A stretch of DNA of 64,000 nucleotides, taken from assembly GCF_037038585.1 (NCBI RefSeq), contig NC_092520.1, positions 194,873,604 to 194,937,603 of the forward strand, given 5' to 3'. Under the pieces are notes generated by a model that saw nothing but the letters and a program-made list of their open reading frames with translations, had not been told where the DNA came from and ran no database searches. This DNA is from Patagioenas fasciata (lineage: Eukaryota; Chordata; Aves; Columbiformes; Columbidae). Each line of letters opens with the position of its first letter. Position 1 is the stretch's first letter. The position numbers and the translations under genes are program-made. Shown piece by piece: positions 39,189 through 51,285 of this stretch.

Positions 39189-39313
39189 TTCTTGCTTGTG
39201 TGTTCTTCACAAACGACGAGAGAGCCCGGGAAGAGCTTAAGAAACTAGAAACAAAACAGATGTCCCATTATGTGCCTAGAAGTTTAACAGAAGAAAACAG
39301 GATGGAAGCATAA
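39189..39313 (+). other. Exon-like block with CpG-bearing coding-type sequence (speculative)
   Basis: A strong polypyrimidine tract (about 39165-39178) and TGACATGTCAG precede an open frame. It reads on to a TAA at 39311-39313 and gives a hydrophilic, charged peptide that includes NDERAREELKKLETKQ. The patch near 39213-39231 carries CpGs and CCCGGG, unusual for this AT-rich neighbourhood. If it is an exon it would be a terminal one entered in phase 1. I recognise no protein family, and acceptor-like sites are common by chance, so this is not called a gene. Confidence 0.2.
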
Positions 39314-39715
39314 GGGGGAAAGATTATCTATATATCAGTTTAACAATATGACCATGTTGTTTGGAGGAATTCTTTTCCTTTGAAGAAACCCTTTCTGACC
39401 AAGAAAAACATAGATCTTCTACAGAATTGCCAATGTGGAATCTGAAAGCCCACGAGTTTTCATTGTGTGTAGAACACCTCATTCCATTCTAAAATGTATG
39501 TGCTTCAGTGATGCTAGAAACATAATGATATAACCAGAAATCATTCTTGTGATTTCAAAAACACCACTTTTTAAGTTATTGACCTTTTTATTATCATTTA
39601 CTGAGATATCATATGCTAGGGTTAATGGACTCTACTTGATGTGTCCATTAGGGTTAGGACAAGGTCTAAAATCATAAGGACAATATCTGTGTTTCTGTTC
39701 TCAAATCCTTTGCAG

Positions 39716-39827
39716 AAAGTTTGTAAACTGAAGCAGATAAAAGTTGCTATTGAATCCTTCGACACATACAAGCAATTAACGAGCCAAGAAAAATGCAATG
39801 AGAATTGGAATCTGATTTCTGATCCAG
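39716..39827 (+). other. Exon-like block of 112 bp (speculative)
   Basis: The block is bounded by an acceptor-like TTCTCAAATCCTTTGCAG and a donor-like CCAG/GTAGTG, and one frame is open across it and beyond (39641-39865). The peptide is lysine/glutamine-rich with one tryptophan and resembles no family I know. Entry would be in phase 0 and exit in phase 1, which does not join simply to the block at 39189. An AATAAA occurs at about 39949-39954. It could be a lineage-specific or noncoding exon, or chance. Confidence 0.2.
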
Positions 39828-41903
39828 GTAGTGTAAATGTCACCTGTATGATAGCAACAGTATAAAGGGAGAAGTGTTAATTCTAGAGAAAACAAAAGAA
39901 ATCCAGGGAACATACAGTGTTTTAAAAACTCCTTTTGCAGGCAATTTGAATAAAGATATGATTATAATGATTGGGACTACATGGTACAAGGGAAAATAGA
40001 AAACATGCTAAATATTGTTTTTCAGAATAAACATGTTAGCAGCGTAATTGAAATTTTAGATATCCTAGTATTTTTCCTCATCGAAGAGTTCACATTCAAT
40101 GAGTTTTTGTGTCTGGAAAGGATGGTAGGATTGAAGAAAGAAAGGAAAATTGGATCTCAGAATAGAATAGACTCAACAGAACAGGACAGAGGGGTGAAAC
40201 TCAAAATGTATGGATCAAGGAATCTAAGCCAACATGTCAGTTTCTGCTGATACTTCTGTTACCAGCAAACATTCTTACAGAGGATGAACTCTTACTATTG
40301 CTAGCAGAAATCAGTTTATATGCTGGCAGTTAGATTCACAAATTTAGTAATTATGGCCATACAAAGGATGAAAGTGACCATCTATATTTTGTCACCAAGT
40401 AGATTTTTTTGCATAGAAACTGTTTTGGGGATTGGCATGTCTGTTTGTTTTGTTTTTTTTTTTTTTCTAACCTGCAATATTAGTCACCTATTTCAAACAT
40501 ATTGAAGCATGACTACATTATTTCAAAAGATTGTAAATGAAGATTAAGAAACACCAAAACTGTGTTTTTCTGAGCAACCTCAATTAATGTCTTTTGTGTG
40601 TATGCACATGTTGACACTCTTTAATTATTATTTTTTGTCCTCATTCAGTGTTCAGGAAGGCTACGGATGCAAATCAGGGTTGATGAGTGAGTAGCGAAAG
40701 GACATGCAGCTTCATTTATTGAAAAATCTGCTTTGTTCGTTGTTTACTAAGTAAAGCACAATATGAGTGGAAGATTTGGGACTGTCTTCAGTTTAATTAC
40801 GAGAATCCTGGGGACTGCAAACCTCCAACAAATTTGATGTTGTACAAGTCTCTAACAGACACTTGCTAATTCAACACTACATTTTTCAGGTACCCACCAT
40901 AACATCCTCGTGACTGATTTGTAGAAATATGGAGCATTAATAGCTCCCTCTTGACTTACACTGAACTGTATGTTGACAATTTAAGTGTTAAGCAATTCTA
41001 ATTTTTCTGAAAAAAAAACACAAGCTCTAGACTGTTTAATGAGGCACCCTAAAATTAGTGAAAATGTCTGAATATTATTTAACCTTGAGATATATAGACC
41101 CAGGAATTTATGGAATAGAAATAATATCATCCCCCTCCCATTTCCAAGATTAATTCCTCAATCTGTGAAACATTCATATATAATAGTGACAAATATGATT
41201 GAAATGAGAAAATTCATGAGAAAATTAATATTCTGCCTCCAGAGCAATGTTTGAATAACGTGCATGAAATAGGATATTAGGCCACCCACTGAACAACAAA
41301 ACAAAATACAAAATAGTTTCTCATTTAGAAAAACAATCCATCCTTCGCATTTATTGAGGCAAAGTCCTCATGAGGGAAAAAAAGTTATATGATCATGTAA
41401 TTGAAAACCGTTTAAAACAGTTCTTTAATGTACCAGGAAATGCATTAAGATTTCAATCTTAATCCCCCACTTTTCTCAACACTTGAATGCTTCTCTTTTA
41501 ATACTATTTTTCCTTTTTTGTTCTTTTTATGTATAGTTTTGTATTTTGGTCAAAGAAATTTTCCCAGAACCACTTTTGATATAAATTCTGTCCCTGTTAA
41601 ACACTTTTTTCTGTTCCCAGTGTCACAACTTGTATTGACATAGACAGCTATGTGAAGATGACTTGTCAATATGTTTTCCTGCTTGTTCACTCTCAGATTA
41701 TTGTAATCTTCTGTTTGTGACATCCAAATCACTCACACTGCATAAGACTGCAAAGTTTTCAGAGGATTATGGCTTTTTAGTTTACACAAGCTGAGGCAGT
41801 AAAGGAGAAAGAACTAGATGAGCTCTAGGAGTATTAATTAATTTGCCGTGGAAGTTTCCCCGCACAGAGGAAAATCTTGGATACACAGCTGCTGTCTTGA
41901 TGC
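39828..41903. other. Unique noncoding DNA
   Basis: AT-rich with a T14 run near 40453-40466. Open frames of 60-89 codons lack recognisable features. No gene or repeat family seen. Confidence 0.5.
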
Positions 41904-42009
41904 AGTACGGAAATGACAGGCACTTATGAAGCAGTTGCTTCAAGCTGCCTGGTCAGAGTATGGATATGACAGGCATTTATGAAGCAGTTGCTTCAAGCTG
42001 CCTGGTCAG
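41904..42009 (+). repeat. 53-bp tandem duplication
   Basis: Two head-to-tail copies, 41904-41956 and 41957-42009, of a unit running from AGTACGG/AGTATGG through GAAGCAGTTGCTTCAAGCTG to CCTGGTCAG. They match at about 50 of 53 positions. The unit contains a short inverted repeat, GAAGCAGTTGCTTC, which may have helped the duplication. Beyond 42009 the similarity stops. Confidence 0.9.
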
Positions 42010-44779
42010 GGTCTGTAGGGGTATACTGTCTTCAGCCCTTCCTTGCCACCTGAAGGAAAACCAGCTTCTTGGAAACATATGGACTCAGTAATCCAAAGGT
42101 TAATATGGTTCAAAACTGTCTGATGTTTTGCAGAGCTTTCCGAGTAAAGTGCTTCATGATCTCATCTGGAAAATTCCTCTAAATAGGCATAAGTAACGAA
42201 ACCATGGGTAGCCATTGTGTAAGCCTTCTTCAAACCAATGTCACAACATGGGTTCCGTGTGTGCAGGCACAAAAGGTGAGTGAAAAAAAAAAAGTCAGCA
42301 CTTTGACATAGTTAGTAAGCTGGAACAGCTGGACTGTGAAGGGCATTTAAACCTTCCTGCAAAAGGTCAGGGCTAGACTGAGAATTGGGTCATGAAATAT
42401 GTAGCTAAGCCAGCTACACATCCCTTAGCCAGATCATTCACTCTTTCTAAGCCCTTTAAGAGATACTTACAAGCTTAGTATGAGGCAATATCAACAGATA
42501 GGATCCCTACAAGTGAGGCAAATTCAACAAGCAAATTGCTCCATCTGTTTTTAGCAGTAGTGAATTTTTGTGGGAAGACAACATTTTGTGAACTGTAGGC
42601 TTGACAATTTAAGCCTCTCCTCACACATGTCAGCCGGGTTTCATTCCAGTGTATATCAGCAAAGCAGAATAAGTAGCCATTTCTCAGATTCACTGTAAGG
42701 TCAGGAGCCAACACTGTGTACCTTTGTAATTCTAATGACCACTAAAGATCAGAGTGCTATGCACATTGCCTCTCATTTACCTTTGCAATTTACAGCAAGC
42801 TAATCAGATAACAATTTTAAAGTTCAAACAGAAAAGGAAATGTTTCCAGCTGATAACACTTTTTATGGCTATTCTCATAGCAAAACTCTGGAATGCTTCC
42901 AGCTCAGAGGAATGTGAATGACTTCTTCTAAAGGTATCTCCAGCAATTATGATGGCTATCATAAAACCATTAGAGGCATTGTGATAAGCTGTATCTTGAG
43001 AAAAGTGACTACAGCAGCAATTAAAATCCACCCACTACAAAACAAACCAAAGATTGAACTGTGTCATGCTCTGGAAATGGAGAAAGGTTTGACAAGTAGG
43101 TTCGTATTTCATTTTGAACATATTTACTTCTTTCTAATGTTGGTTGCATGATGCAAGACAGACCAGGACAGCACTACCAGAGTCTTCAGACAACTTGTTC
43201 TAATTTCAGCCTGAGGATTGCACTAGATACCTTTTCCCAATGTCATCCATTTATGCCTATGGAAAGAAAAAAAAAAAAAAAGATGGATTCTAGATTAGAC
43301 TTTGAGTACTATCTGAACAGAAAAATACATTGTGATATGTTTGTGGTGCTTTGCATTCTCATTGTAGGGGCTACTACAATATCAAAAGTAATCGAAGTAT
43401 TATTTTCTCCAGTTACTGATTTTCAGTTTAAAACTTCATGTTCAGAGGAAATAAAAAATCTGTAAATTCAAGAAGACAGATTTGGCATCTCCTCCAGTTT
43501 ACATCACATAAAAAGGCTGATGCAAGGTATGGAAATGAAAAGTTGTGAGGCTATGGAATAGTAATTGTAGTTCGTTATGTAACTTTGAGAGATAAAATAT
43601 ACTGTTTTGTTTTAATAGCTTTCAAAAGAATTTGGTGTAATCCAACATCATCTCAGTGGTATTTGAAAGATATGGATATCAGTCAGAGGTATCTCAACAT
43701 CATTAAACTACCCTCTGATAGCAAGAAGGTTGCCAGAGGGCACTCGAGGCCATTAAAGGAAGTCAGTTTTGCTTTTGCATTCCAGACAACACTGCAGAAC
43801 TGTTAAAAAATAACTGAGACTACTTTGACAATCCTACTCTAACACTTCATAGTTCTCAGCATTCAAACTGTGCACTAGCTTAGGATTTTTCAGTACACTG
43901 CAAAAGAGCAATTATATACACAGAAGTATTTTGGTTATTAGTCATCATCAGTTATATGAAGCGTGTAAGTATGAGTGTGTTTGAAAGCAAAAGTGATATC
44001 ATAATTCCTCACACTGAGAATACTCAAGAAGGGAAAGTTTGAATGTTTTTTCTCACCTAAGAATCCATACTACCAAACACTCCATAAACCAGCTGCATGT
44101 GCATAGACTTTTTTTGCTGTTATTCCCAGAATATCTCAGATCAAATTCTTCACTTCTGTCCCACTAACAGTAATCCCTGTGCACTGCTTTATCGTTGTTC
44201 AGATTGCTTCCACTGAAATCATGCAACTGCACAGGCATGACACAGATGCCTTCACAGGAAAGAAGTAGTTTTTCATTTATTTACCAAGAGTAAACAAGTA
44301 AACGTTTCCTGCAAAGAGCTAATATGAGTATGTTTGCCAAGAGATGTTTCTTCACTCCCTGTTCACAGTTCTGAGGAAGTGTTTCATTTAAATAAGACAA
44401 CAAATGGTCATATTTTCATGTTCTAAGAAAGGTTATCAGATTCCTGAAGTAAAAATGTGGCTTGTAGAAGGTCCTGGTTAAAGTATTTCCTCCATGATCA
44501 AGATAAACACTTCAATGTTAAATCCCTCTAAAGAGAGACATTCCTTCTTCAGAGCTCTTTCAAAAATCAGGGGAAACAATACAATTTTTTCAAACTATTT
44601 CTGGAATTTTTTATCAACCCTTTAGTCTTTACAAATTTCAGCCCATGCTCTGTAGATTTCATCTTGGAAACAGACTTTTTTTCTCTGCGTGTTGCTCCCA
44701 TCCCTCAGTGGTTGCCTTGCTCTCCTTGTGGTGCTTACTTTTCAAGGGCAACCTTTTAACACATTTTTCCTCTGTTCAG
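42010..44779. other. Unique noncoding DNA
   Basis: I see no gene or transposon. It has A11-12 (about 42284-42295) and A16 (about 43267-43282) runs and several unrecognised frames of 73-105 codons whose reading depends on AT-rich sequence. Confidence 0.5.
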
Positions 44780-44887
44780 GATGTATTGCAATCTCTCCAT
44801 CTCTCTTTCCCTGGGAACCAAACTGACAAAGCCCAGGGAGTGACAAGGTTGGATACACAAGCAGGAACAAGTAACTACCAAGAGAAG
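44780..44887 (+). other. In-frame exon-like block of 108 bp (speculative)
   Basis: A good acceptor (TTTTTCCTCTGTTCAG, with a CTTTTAAC branch-like site about 25 bp upstream) and a good donor (GAGAAG/GTGAGG) bound exactly 108 bases. One frame is open through the block in phase 0 at both ends, encoding 36 residues from DVLQSLHLSFPGNQ to TSNYQEK, and stays open from 44645 to 44926. The patch is less AT-rich than its surroundings. I do not recognise the peptide. It is the best exon candidate in the window, but a chance combination remains more likely than not without transcript support. Confidence 0.27.
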
Positions 44888-47800
44888 GTGAGGGAGGACA
44901 GGGAGGGAAATTGTTTAGGAGTGTCTTAAGAGGATATTGTTGCCCAATGATGAGCCTCAGCCCAATTATCTTCGTAATTAGATGCTTGAGGTCAGGTCAA
45001 GTTAGTTGAGTATGTGAATAAAATATCTGTCCTATTTTTAAAAATAATATCTGCATCTGTGAGTAAGGAAAGTGTGGGTCATAGAAGGAGTTTAACTGGT
45101 GGTAATAATTTACATTTGAAAGTTAAGTTTGATTTAGATCTTCACAAAATTTAGCCTGAGTTCAGAATTGACTCACAGAGACAGAACATCAGTATTTACA
45201 TTAAATGCTTCAGTGTTCATGAAGCAAATGTGGCACCCTATATTTTCTTATAAACACTCAAATTTCTTCTTGTTGCACTGCTTAGTCAGGTGAACTATGC
45301 ACTTGGGTAAACAAAATGACATCAGATGACCTAAGTAAATAATCAATAGACTATAAAGAGTAAATTTAAAAGATAACGTATCATCTGTTCAATGATCATT
45401 AGCAACCCAGTTATTTTCTGAAAGCATTGAAAAAAATAATGCCATATGACTACACTGAAAATTTCATATTCTGTTCATAATGCACTGGTAGATATATTTT
45501 TTCAGTGATGAAAAAGTTTTGAAATATGTTCTTATTAACCAGACATATTCTAATTAAGACTGCATGATTACCTTATTTAAAATACAGACTAGAATTTACA
45601 CATATTATATACTATTCGTTATGCGTTACCACTGTCAAAAACAGAGAAGTACACCACATTCAATGCTAAGCCACTTCTGGGTTAATTTTTTGTATTGTTC
45701 CTAGCATATACTTTGAATTTTAGGTTATATCAGTATCACAGTATCAAATTACATCAGTATGCAATAATATTTACATAATAAACAAATTATTAAGCTACAT
45801 TGGACAGTGACCATAATCTATTCTTACCCTTGTCCGGTTAGTCTTGGCTAATGAGCCCTAAATTAATGAGCAAATACAGCTCTCACCAGCATAGTTCTGA
45901 GTAATCCCACTGAGAGCAAAATTTGCATGCTGACAGGCACAGAGTTGAAACACTGTAGAAAATAAGGCTGAACATCCATTCAGCAGAAATCATTTGCATA
46001 CATCTGTACTGGGAAAACATCAGGAATTTTTTTGTTTCTGAGTGATAGTAGAACAGGTTACTCATAAGAACAAATATGAAATATTAGGAAAAGGAAGCAC
46101 ATTTTCTAGAAGACCTTGTCCAGCTTGACATCAATAAATTAATGGTATAAATAGTACTTTTATACTTCTTAATTTCTTCAGTATTGATTAGCCAAGTGGA
46201 AAGCAGGGATTTCTCCCACCTATTTAGAAGTTCTTTCTTTGTCATTCATTTATTTAAAAGAGAAATTTATCCAGGATAAAGCCCCCACACCATGATTATA
46301 CATAAGGAAAGAGGGATATTCAGAGACATTCTGTACTTTCATGTGCAGCTCAGTCCTGTGAAAAGGATTAGAAGTGATTGAGGAAAAGTGAGATTATGTG
46401 GAATTCAGAAGATTTGTGTCGACGTTCCCAAAGTATCGCTACTTCTTCATACAGTGACACAAATTATCCTGTGATATACCATTATCCTGTGCACCATATA
46501 ATGCTAAGTCAGTTTGGCCTTAGTAGATCTTGGACTATTTTCTACTATGCTTCAGTGAGAGGTACAGAGTAGTGCAATTATATGGTTATTAATGGACATT
46601 GCAATGAGTGTATCTATTAAAAGATACAATACATTAAAAATTTATATATATATATAATATTGATAGTGGAACCATGTGTCTAAGTATTCTAGCACCCATG
46701 ATGTCTTATGTTTATGACCTAGTAAATGCCAACTGCTGACTTTGTCCCTGAAGGCAGAAGCTTGTGTGTGCGTGTAGATAATTTAAAAATTATTATTAAT
46801 TTTGAGTGTCCATTCCCTACTAAGGACCTCCCTTTCCTCATCCCAGGCTCAGAGGAAGGATGTTCAGACACCCACTATTACATGCCTGTGATATTAGAGA
46901 CTGCAGATAAGCTGTTTACTTCCATTGCCTGCACGTAGTCTCTGAAGTGTACACTGAGATGCCCAGAAGTTTGTAAGATGTTCACAAGTTGTTAATAATT
47001 ATGACTAAGAGCCTACAAGTGACTCATGGCCTTCTGTAGAGGCAACTGTAGGCCAGACAACGTATCCTCCAGCATCTCAGAACTAGACAACTCTGTCTAG
47101 GTAATGGTACCTAAACGAATATGTAATCAATGGAGTTTGGTTAATACGGTGGTACTCTTTGGTAAACACACATTTGGTCAACTGATGTTTAAATTAGCTC
47201 ACTTGTTTTCTGGGTTTGAACAGCTGTATCACTTTCACAAATTTCTATTGACTATAAAGTCTAAACTGTAATAACACTATAACATCTATGAAGCAGACAT
47301 ACACAGTTTAGTAGCTTGCTCTGTGAACTGAATCCCATGCTATAGTCTCCAGAAGGATCTGACTGCCCTGTGTGTCCCATGTCTTATCTGGAAGCCTCAA
47401 GTCAATTTGCTGGAACTCCTAGGAGATCTTAGAGGGCCACTGCTGTCTCTGTGGGCAAATGAATCAAACCCTGGATGTCTAAAGTCAGGTGAGGTAGATC
47501 CCTGCTTCACCCTCTAAAATATATCAGGAATGTTTAATTTGGATTTGTCCTCATACTTTGGTATTAGTGAGGAATCAAAAACATTTTAATAAATGGATCT
47601 TGTCTATTAAATGAAGTAGTATGCAATCAATAGGAAAAGACAGAATAAAAGTTCCATGATGCCAAACACAATATAAATTCTAGTTCTGTTTTCAGATACA
47701 TCTTTTAGTGGATATTTTGCCCACTATAATTAACTGATATGACAGAGATTTGAATAACTATCTGACTGGTTTTTACTGAATTTGGGTGTCTTGTAAGAAG

Positions 47801-48275
47801 ATATAGTTGTCCTAAATTGCTATTTATTCTACCTTAGACTGTGAATACTAGCATGCAGCTTAAAAGAGAAGCCAGCTTTTTGACACAATAATGTATTTTT
47901 GGAGACTCGTTCAGACATTCAAGTGAGCTTTTCTAAGAGACATGTTCTTTTAAAAATCCTGAACTTCAAGGAAAAAATTACTTGAAAATGTCATCAATAT
48001 TTCAATCCCTTATGTGACTTAGATGACTTAAAAGCAAACATAAAAAATTATCCTTTTCTTTGTTACCTGCAGAGGGTAAAAAAATGCTTTTCAAAGGGGT
48101 TTTATAAAAAAATACATGAACAGAGTAGCCTACAGAGTATTGTGTGTTGGAAAGAGTGTGTATCCAGAGCAATAATTAAAAATCAGTCTAAAGAACTTTA
48201 TAAAAATGATCAAGTTAGTAATTTAGTTACGTAGCACTTTGTATCAAAGTTCTTATGCTTTACAGAGGTTTGATG
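44888..48275. other. Unique noncoding DNA
   Basis: AT-rich with a short TA run (about 46640-46657) and a 7-bp hairpin (CTAGACA/TGTCTAG near 47083-47100). A good acceptor-like site before 46849 opens a short frame ending at 46938, but there is nothing recognisable in it. No gene or interspersed repeat is called. Confidence 0.5.
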
Positions 48276-48866
48276 TGTCCTGGTTTTGACTTTGATAAAG
48301 TCATTTTTCTTCATAGCAGCTAGTAGGGGCTATACTTTGGATTTGTGTGCAAAATAGTGTTGATAATACAGGAATGTATTAGTTATTGCTCAGCAGTTCT
48401 TTACATAGAGTCAAGACCTTTTCTGCTCCTCACCCTGCCTCACCAGCAAGGTAGACAGGGTGCGCAAGAAGTGAGGAGGAGATTCAGCCGGGACAGCTGT
48501 CCCCATCTGACCCAAGTGATATTCTATACCATATGATGCCATATTCAGTATATAAGCTGGAAGAAGAAGGAAGAAGATTGACATTTGAAGTGATGGTGTT
48601 TGTCTTTGCAAGAAACCATTATGCGTGATGAAGCCCTTCTGTCCTGGAGATCGCTGAACATCTGACTGCCCATGGGAAGTAGTGAATGGATTGCTTGTTT
48701 TGCTTTTAATGTATGTGCAGCCTTTACTTTACTTATTAAGCTATCTTTATCTCAACCCATGAGTGTTCTCACTTTTACACTTCCGATTCTCTTCCACACC
48801 CCACCGGTGGAGAGTGAGCAGGTGTCTGGGTGGTGCTTACTTGCCAGCTGAGGTTAAATCACAACA
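48276..48866 (+). mobile_element. Decayed ERVL-type solo LTR
   Basis: This 591-bp block runs from TGTCCTGG to ATCACAACA (TG...CA termini). Its internal order matches a widespread ERVL-type LTR of birds: the GATAATACAGG motif (about 48362), the CCGGGACAGCTG motif (about 48488), a TATATAAG promoter (48549), GGGAAGTAGTGAATG (about 48673), a degenerate poly(A) signal ATTAAG (48735) and the TTCCGATTCTC...GGTTAAATCACAACA end. Only about six CpGs remain, so it is old. The flanking 5-mers TGATG (48271-48275) and TGGTA (48867-48871) agree at three of five positions, compatible with a mutated 5-bp duplication. No internal viral region is present. Open frames over it (48345-48536 plus, 48411-48611 minus) are shadows. 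Confidence 0.88.
48549..48556 (+). promoter_or_regulatory. TATA box of the ERVL-type LTR
   Basis: TATATAAG lies about 270 bp into the LTR, upstream of a degenerate poly(A) signal at 48735-48740, the arrangement expected of a U3/R boundary. The promoter is ancient and activity cannot be judged. Confidence 0.55.
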
Positions 48867-50311
48867 TGGTATGTTTTCCCTCTCTGTCAGGTAGGTACAC
48901 TTAAATACAAAATGGAAAAATAACTTGTTAAAGGTTTTTAGTGGCATGTGGTAGACGTAATTGTCTCAAAAACAAACCTAAGCCCTATCCACCACCTAAC
49001 ACAGTAGCATTTTATGGAAATTGTTATATTCCAGTTAGAATGCCAGAAACGGTAAAGTTGTAACTGTCAAATAACATAATAGTTCAATGATCTTCAAGAC
49101 ACTGAATAAATTAAGAAATCCCCCAAACCATTACCTGATTGATACAATGACATTTTTTGTATACAAGGTTCTTCTGAAAGTTGCACCAAGGAAACTTTCA
49201 AATATGAAAGTAAATTTTTAAAGTACATTGTCAGACAAAGATGACATTGGAAGCATGTAGACATGTGATTCTATGAGTGTGGCTAGCCCTATTGAAATTA
49301 ATGGAACTGCTAAATGGTCTCATAAAAATCCTATTGAAAAAACTGGAAATGCTTCCATAGACTTAAATAGGTCTTATCAGGTCCCATCCATCTGTGTGTT
49401 TTCGGAGTCATAGCCTGTGCTCTCATGATTGTGTTTTGGAGCTGTACCAATCTGTCCCTCTGTGTAGATGTGATTACAAACCACTTTCTAATCAACATTC
49501 CCTGTGCTCACTATGACAGAATTCATTACTCATTACTTAAGACGTTCCTATATGGGTCTGACATTTTTCTATGCCCATTGTAGCTATTTCACTCGTTTTC
49601 ACACTACCACTATGCGGTTGACCATATTGAAAGATTTTTTAGAACTAAAACATATTACTGAATCTCTAGGTTATATACCCTATTGGCACTGGACAGTTTC
49701 TTTTTAATAACATGGGCTAGAATAGGAACATTTTCTTACTAGTTGCAAGGTCTAAATGCCTGGCTGAAGATTCCTTTTAGGTAGAAGACTTTATTTTAGA
49801 CACCTGAATTACAACATTTGAAAAGAAAAAACTTGGACTGGGCTCATATCCTAAGATCGTAAAGGAATACAGAATGGTTTTTGTGTTTACGTTGTGCCAC
49901 ACTACCATACTGTGTGCCTCCTTCTGCCACTTACCACTTTTACTAAGACTGTAAATTCCGTGAGACAGAGATTTTCTTTTCATTCTTTGTTTCAGCATTA
50001 CCTGACAAGTGGGCTTCTAAGCAGAAATAACAAATAAAATGCAGTATATAACCTTTTCTTTATTACCTCTTACTGAAAATTTAGCCTTAATGATCACTGC
50101 AAGATGAAAAGCAGGGATGAGTTGCCCTCCCCTGTGTCCCTTGCAGGCTAAAATATCTGGGAGTTATTGCCCTCATAGCTCAATGCTATAAGATGTGAGA
50201 AAGATTTCTTGGATAATTTTACTCCACTAATTAGGCAGATGAAACTTGTGAAGACCTAGGTCTGAATAAAGGTGGTCAAGAACATTACGATCCAGACTGA
50301 AACATACAATA
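48867..50311. other. Unique noncoding DNA
   Basis: No gene or repeat family seen. The sequence GGTTCTTCTGAAAGTTGCAC near 49168 faintly recalls mariner ends, but no partner inverted repeat was found. Confidence 0.5.
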
Positions 50312-50394
50312 CAGTGATACGAGAAAAGATGCGGAGATTTTAAAACTGAACCTTATAATGAAAACACATGTAACATATGTATGTTTAGAGACTT
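50312..50394 (+). repeat. 83-bp dispersed direct repeat, copy 1
   Basis: The block runs from CAGTGATACGAGAAAAGA to GTATGTTTAGAGACTT and recurs at 51286-51368 with about 78 of 83 identical bases and no indels. The sequences on either side of the two copies are unrelated. It is not part of any transposon family I recognise. Confidence 0.9.
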
Positions 50395-51285
50395 ATATTT
50401 CCAATGACATCTGTTCTGTTTAACACTCTTGTCTCCATGTGTAGACCACAGATGGACTGGCAAGCAACTAAACATCATCTGCACAGAGAAAAATTATTTT
50501 TGATATATTATAATGATATATAGGGATGATACACACATTTCTGGAAAACATGAATAGCCAACAAAAATAGTGCTTTAATATATCTCAGATAACTCTCTCC
50601 CTGTCAATCTGTAACAAGGAGGAAGACCAGCATGCTTTTAGTTGATGCACTGTAAGGAAGGACAGCTGAATCATTGGACTAGAACTTAAAAGATCAGGAC
50701 ACCTGGCTCTGCCAACAGGTTTCCTGAGTGACTTTGAGTATGATGTCCATTAAACCTCAGGAATTCATCAGCAAAATGTGGTAACATGTCTTGCATGACA
50801 AAGTTGCAAGGAACAACAACATGACATTATGAAGTCTGAAGGGACTTGTATGGAAAACAAGCTTGTCCCCTGTCTTCCTTTTACAGGCATTAACAAGCTG
50901 GGGATTATACACTGTATCTGTAGAAATCAACCCTCACTCTAGTCAATGTGAGGCTTGAATCAAAAATATTTTAAGTGTCCAGATGTTTTGCTGATGACTG
51001 ATGAAGGAAATACTTGTATAAAGAAAATACATAATCCTTTAACACTGATGGTACTTAACACTATTCCTGAACTGTGGATCAAAATATGTTCTCTAGACTT
51101 TGAGCCAGATGGAAAAGCACAGTTCATTGTGATAATGTTTAATACTTCTTACGTTGTCTGCTGTTGTGAATGGTCCCTGGCCTGTGTAAAACCTACAATT
51201 GTTCCTAGGAATTGTTGTAAATTAGCATGAACTATTAACACGTAGTGGTCCTAGCAACTTAGTGCCCTGGCCCTTAAACTGTGCT
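50395..51285. other. Unique DNA between the two 83-bp copies
   Basis: These 891 bp of AT-rich sequence separate the direct repeats. A 91-codon frame (50955-51230) is unrecognised. I see no gene and no retroviral or LINE features, so the two copies are unlikely to be terminal repeats of one element. Confidence 0.5.

Noticed and set aside
42318..42345. GGAACAGCTGGACTGTGAAG as a CR1 fragment
   Set aside because: The shared GGAACAG word is too short and the flanks do not follow any CR1 pattern.
46849..46938. Short frame after an acceptor-like CCTTTCCTCATCCCAG
   Set aside because: A lone acceptor with a quick stop, and no donor or homology.
49166..49215. Possible mariner-like end
   Set aside because: Only a faint resemblance; no matching inverted partner and no TA duplication found.
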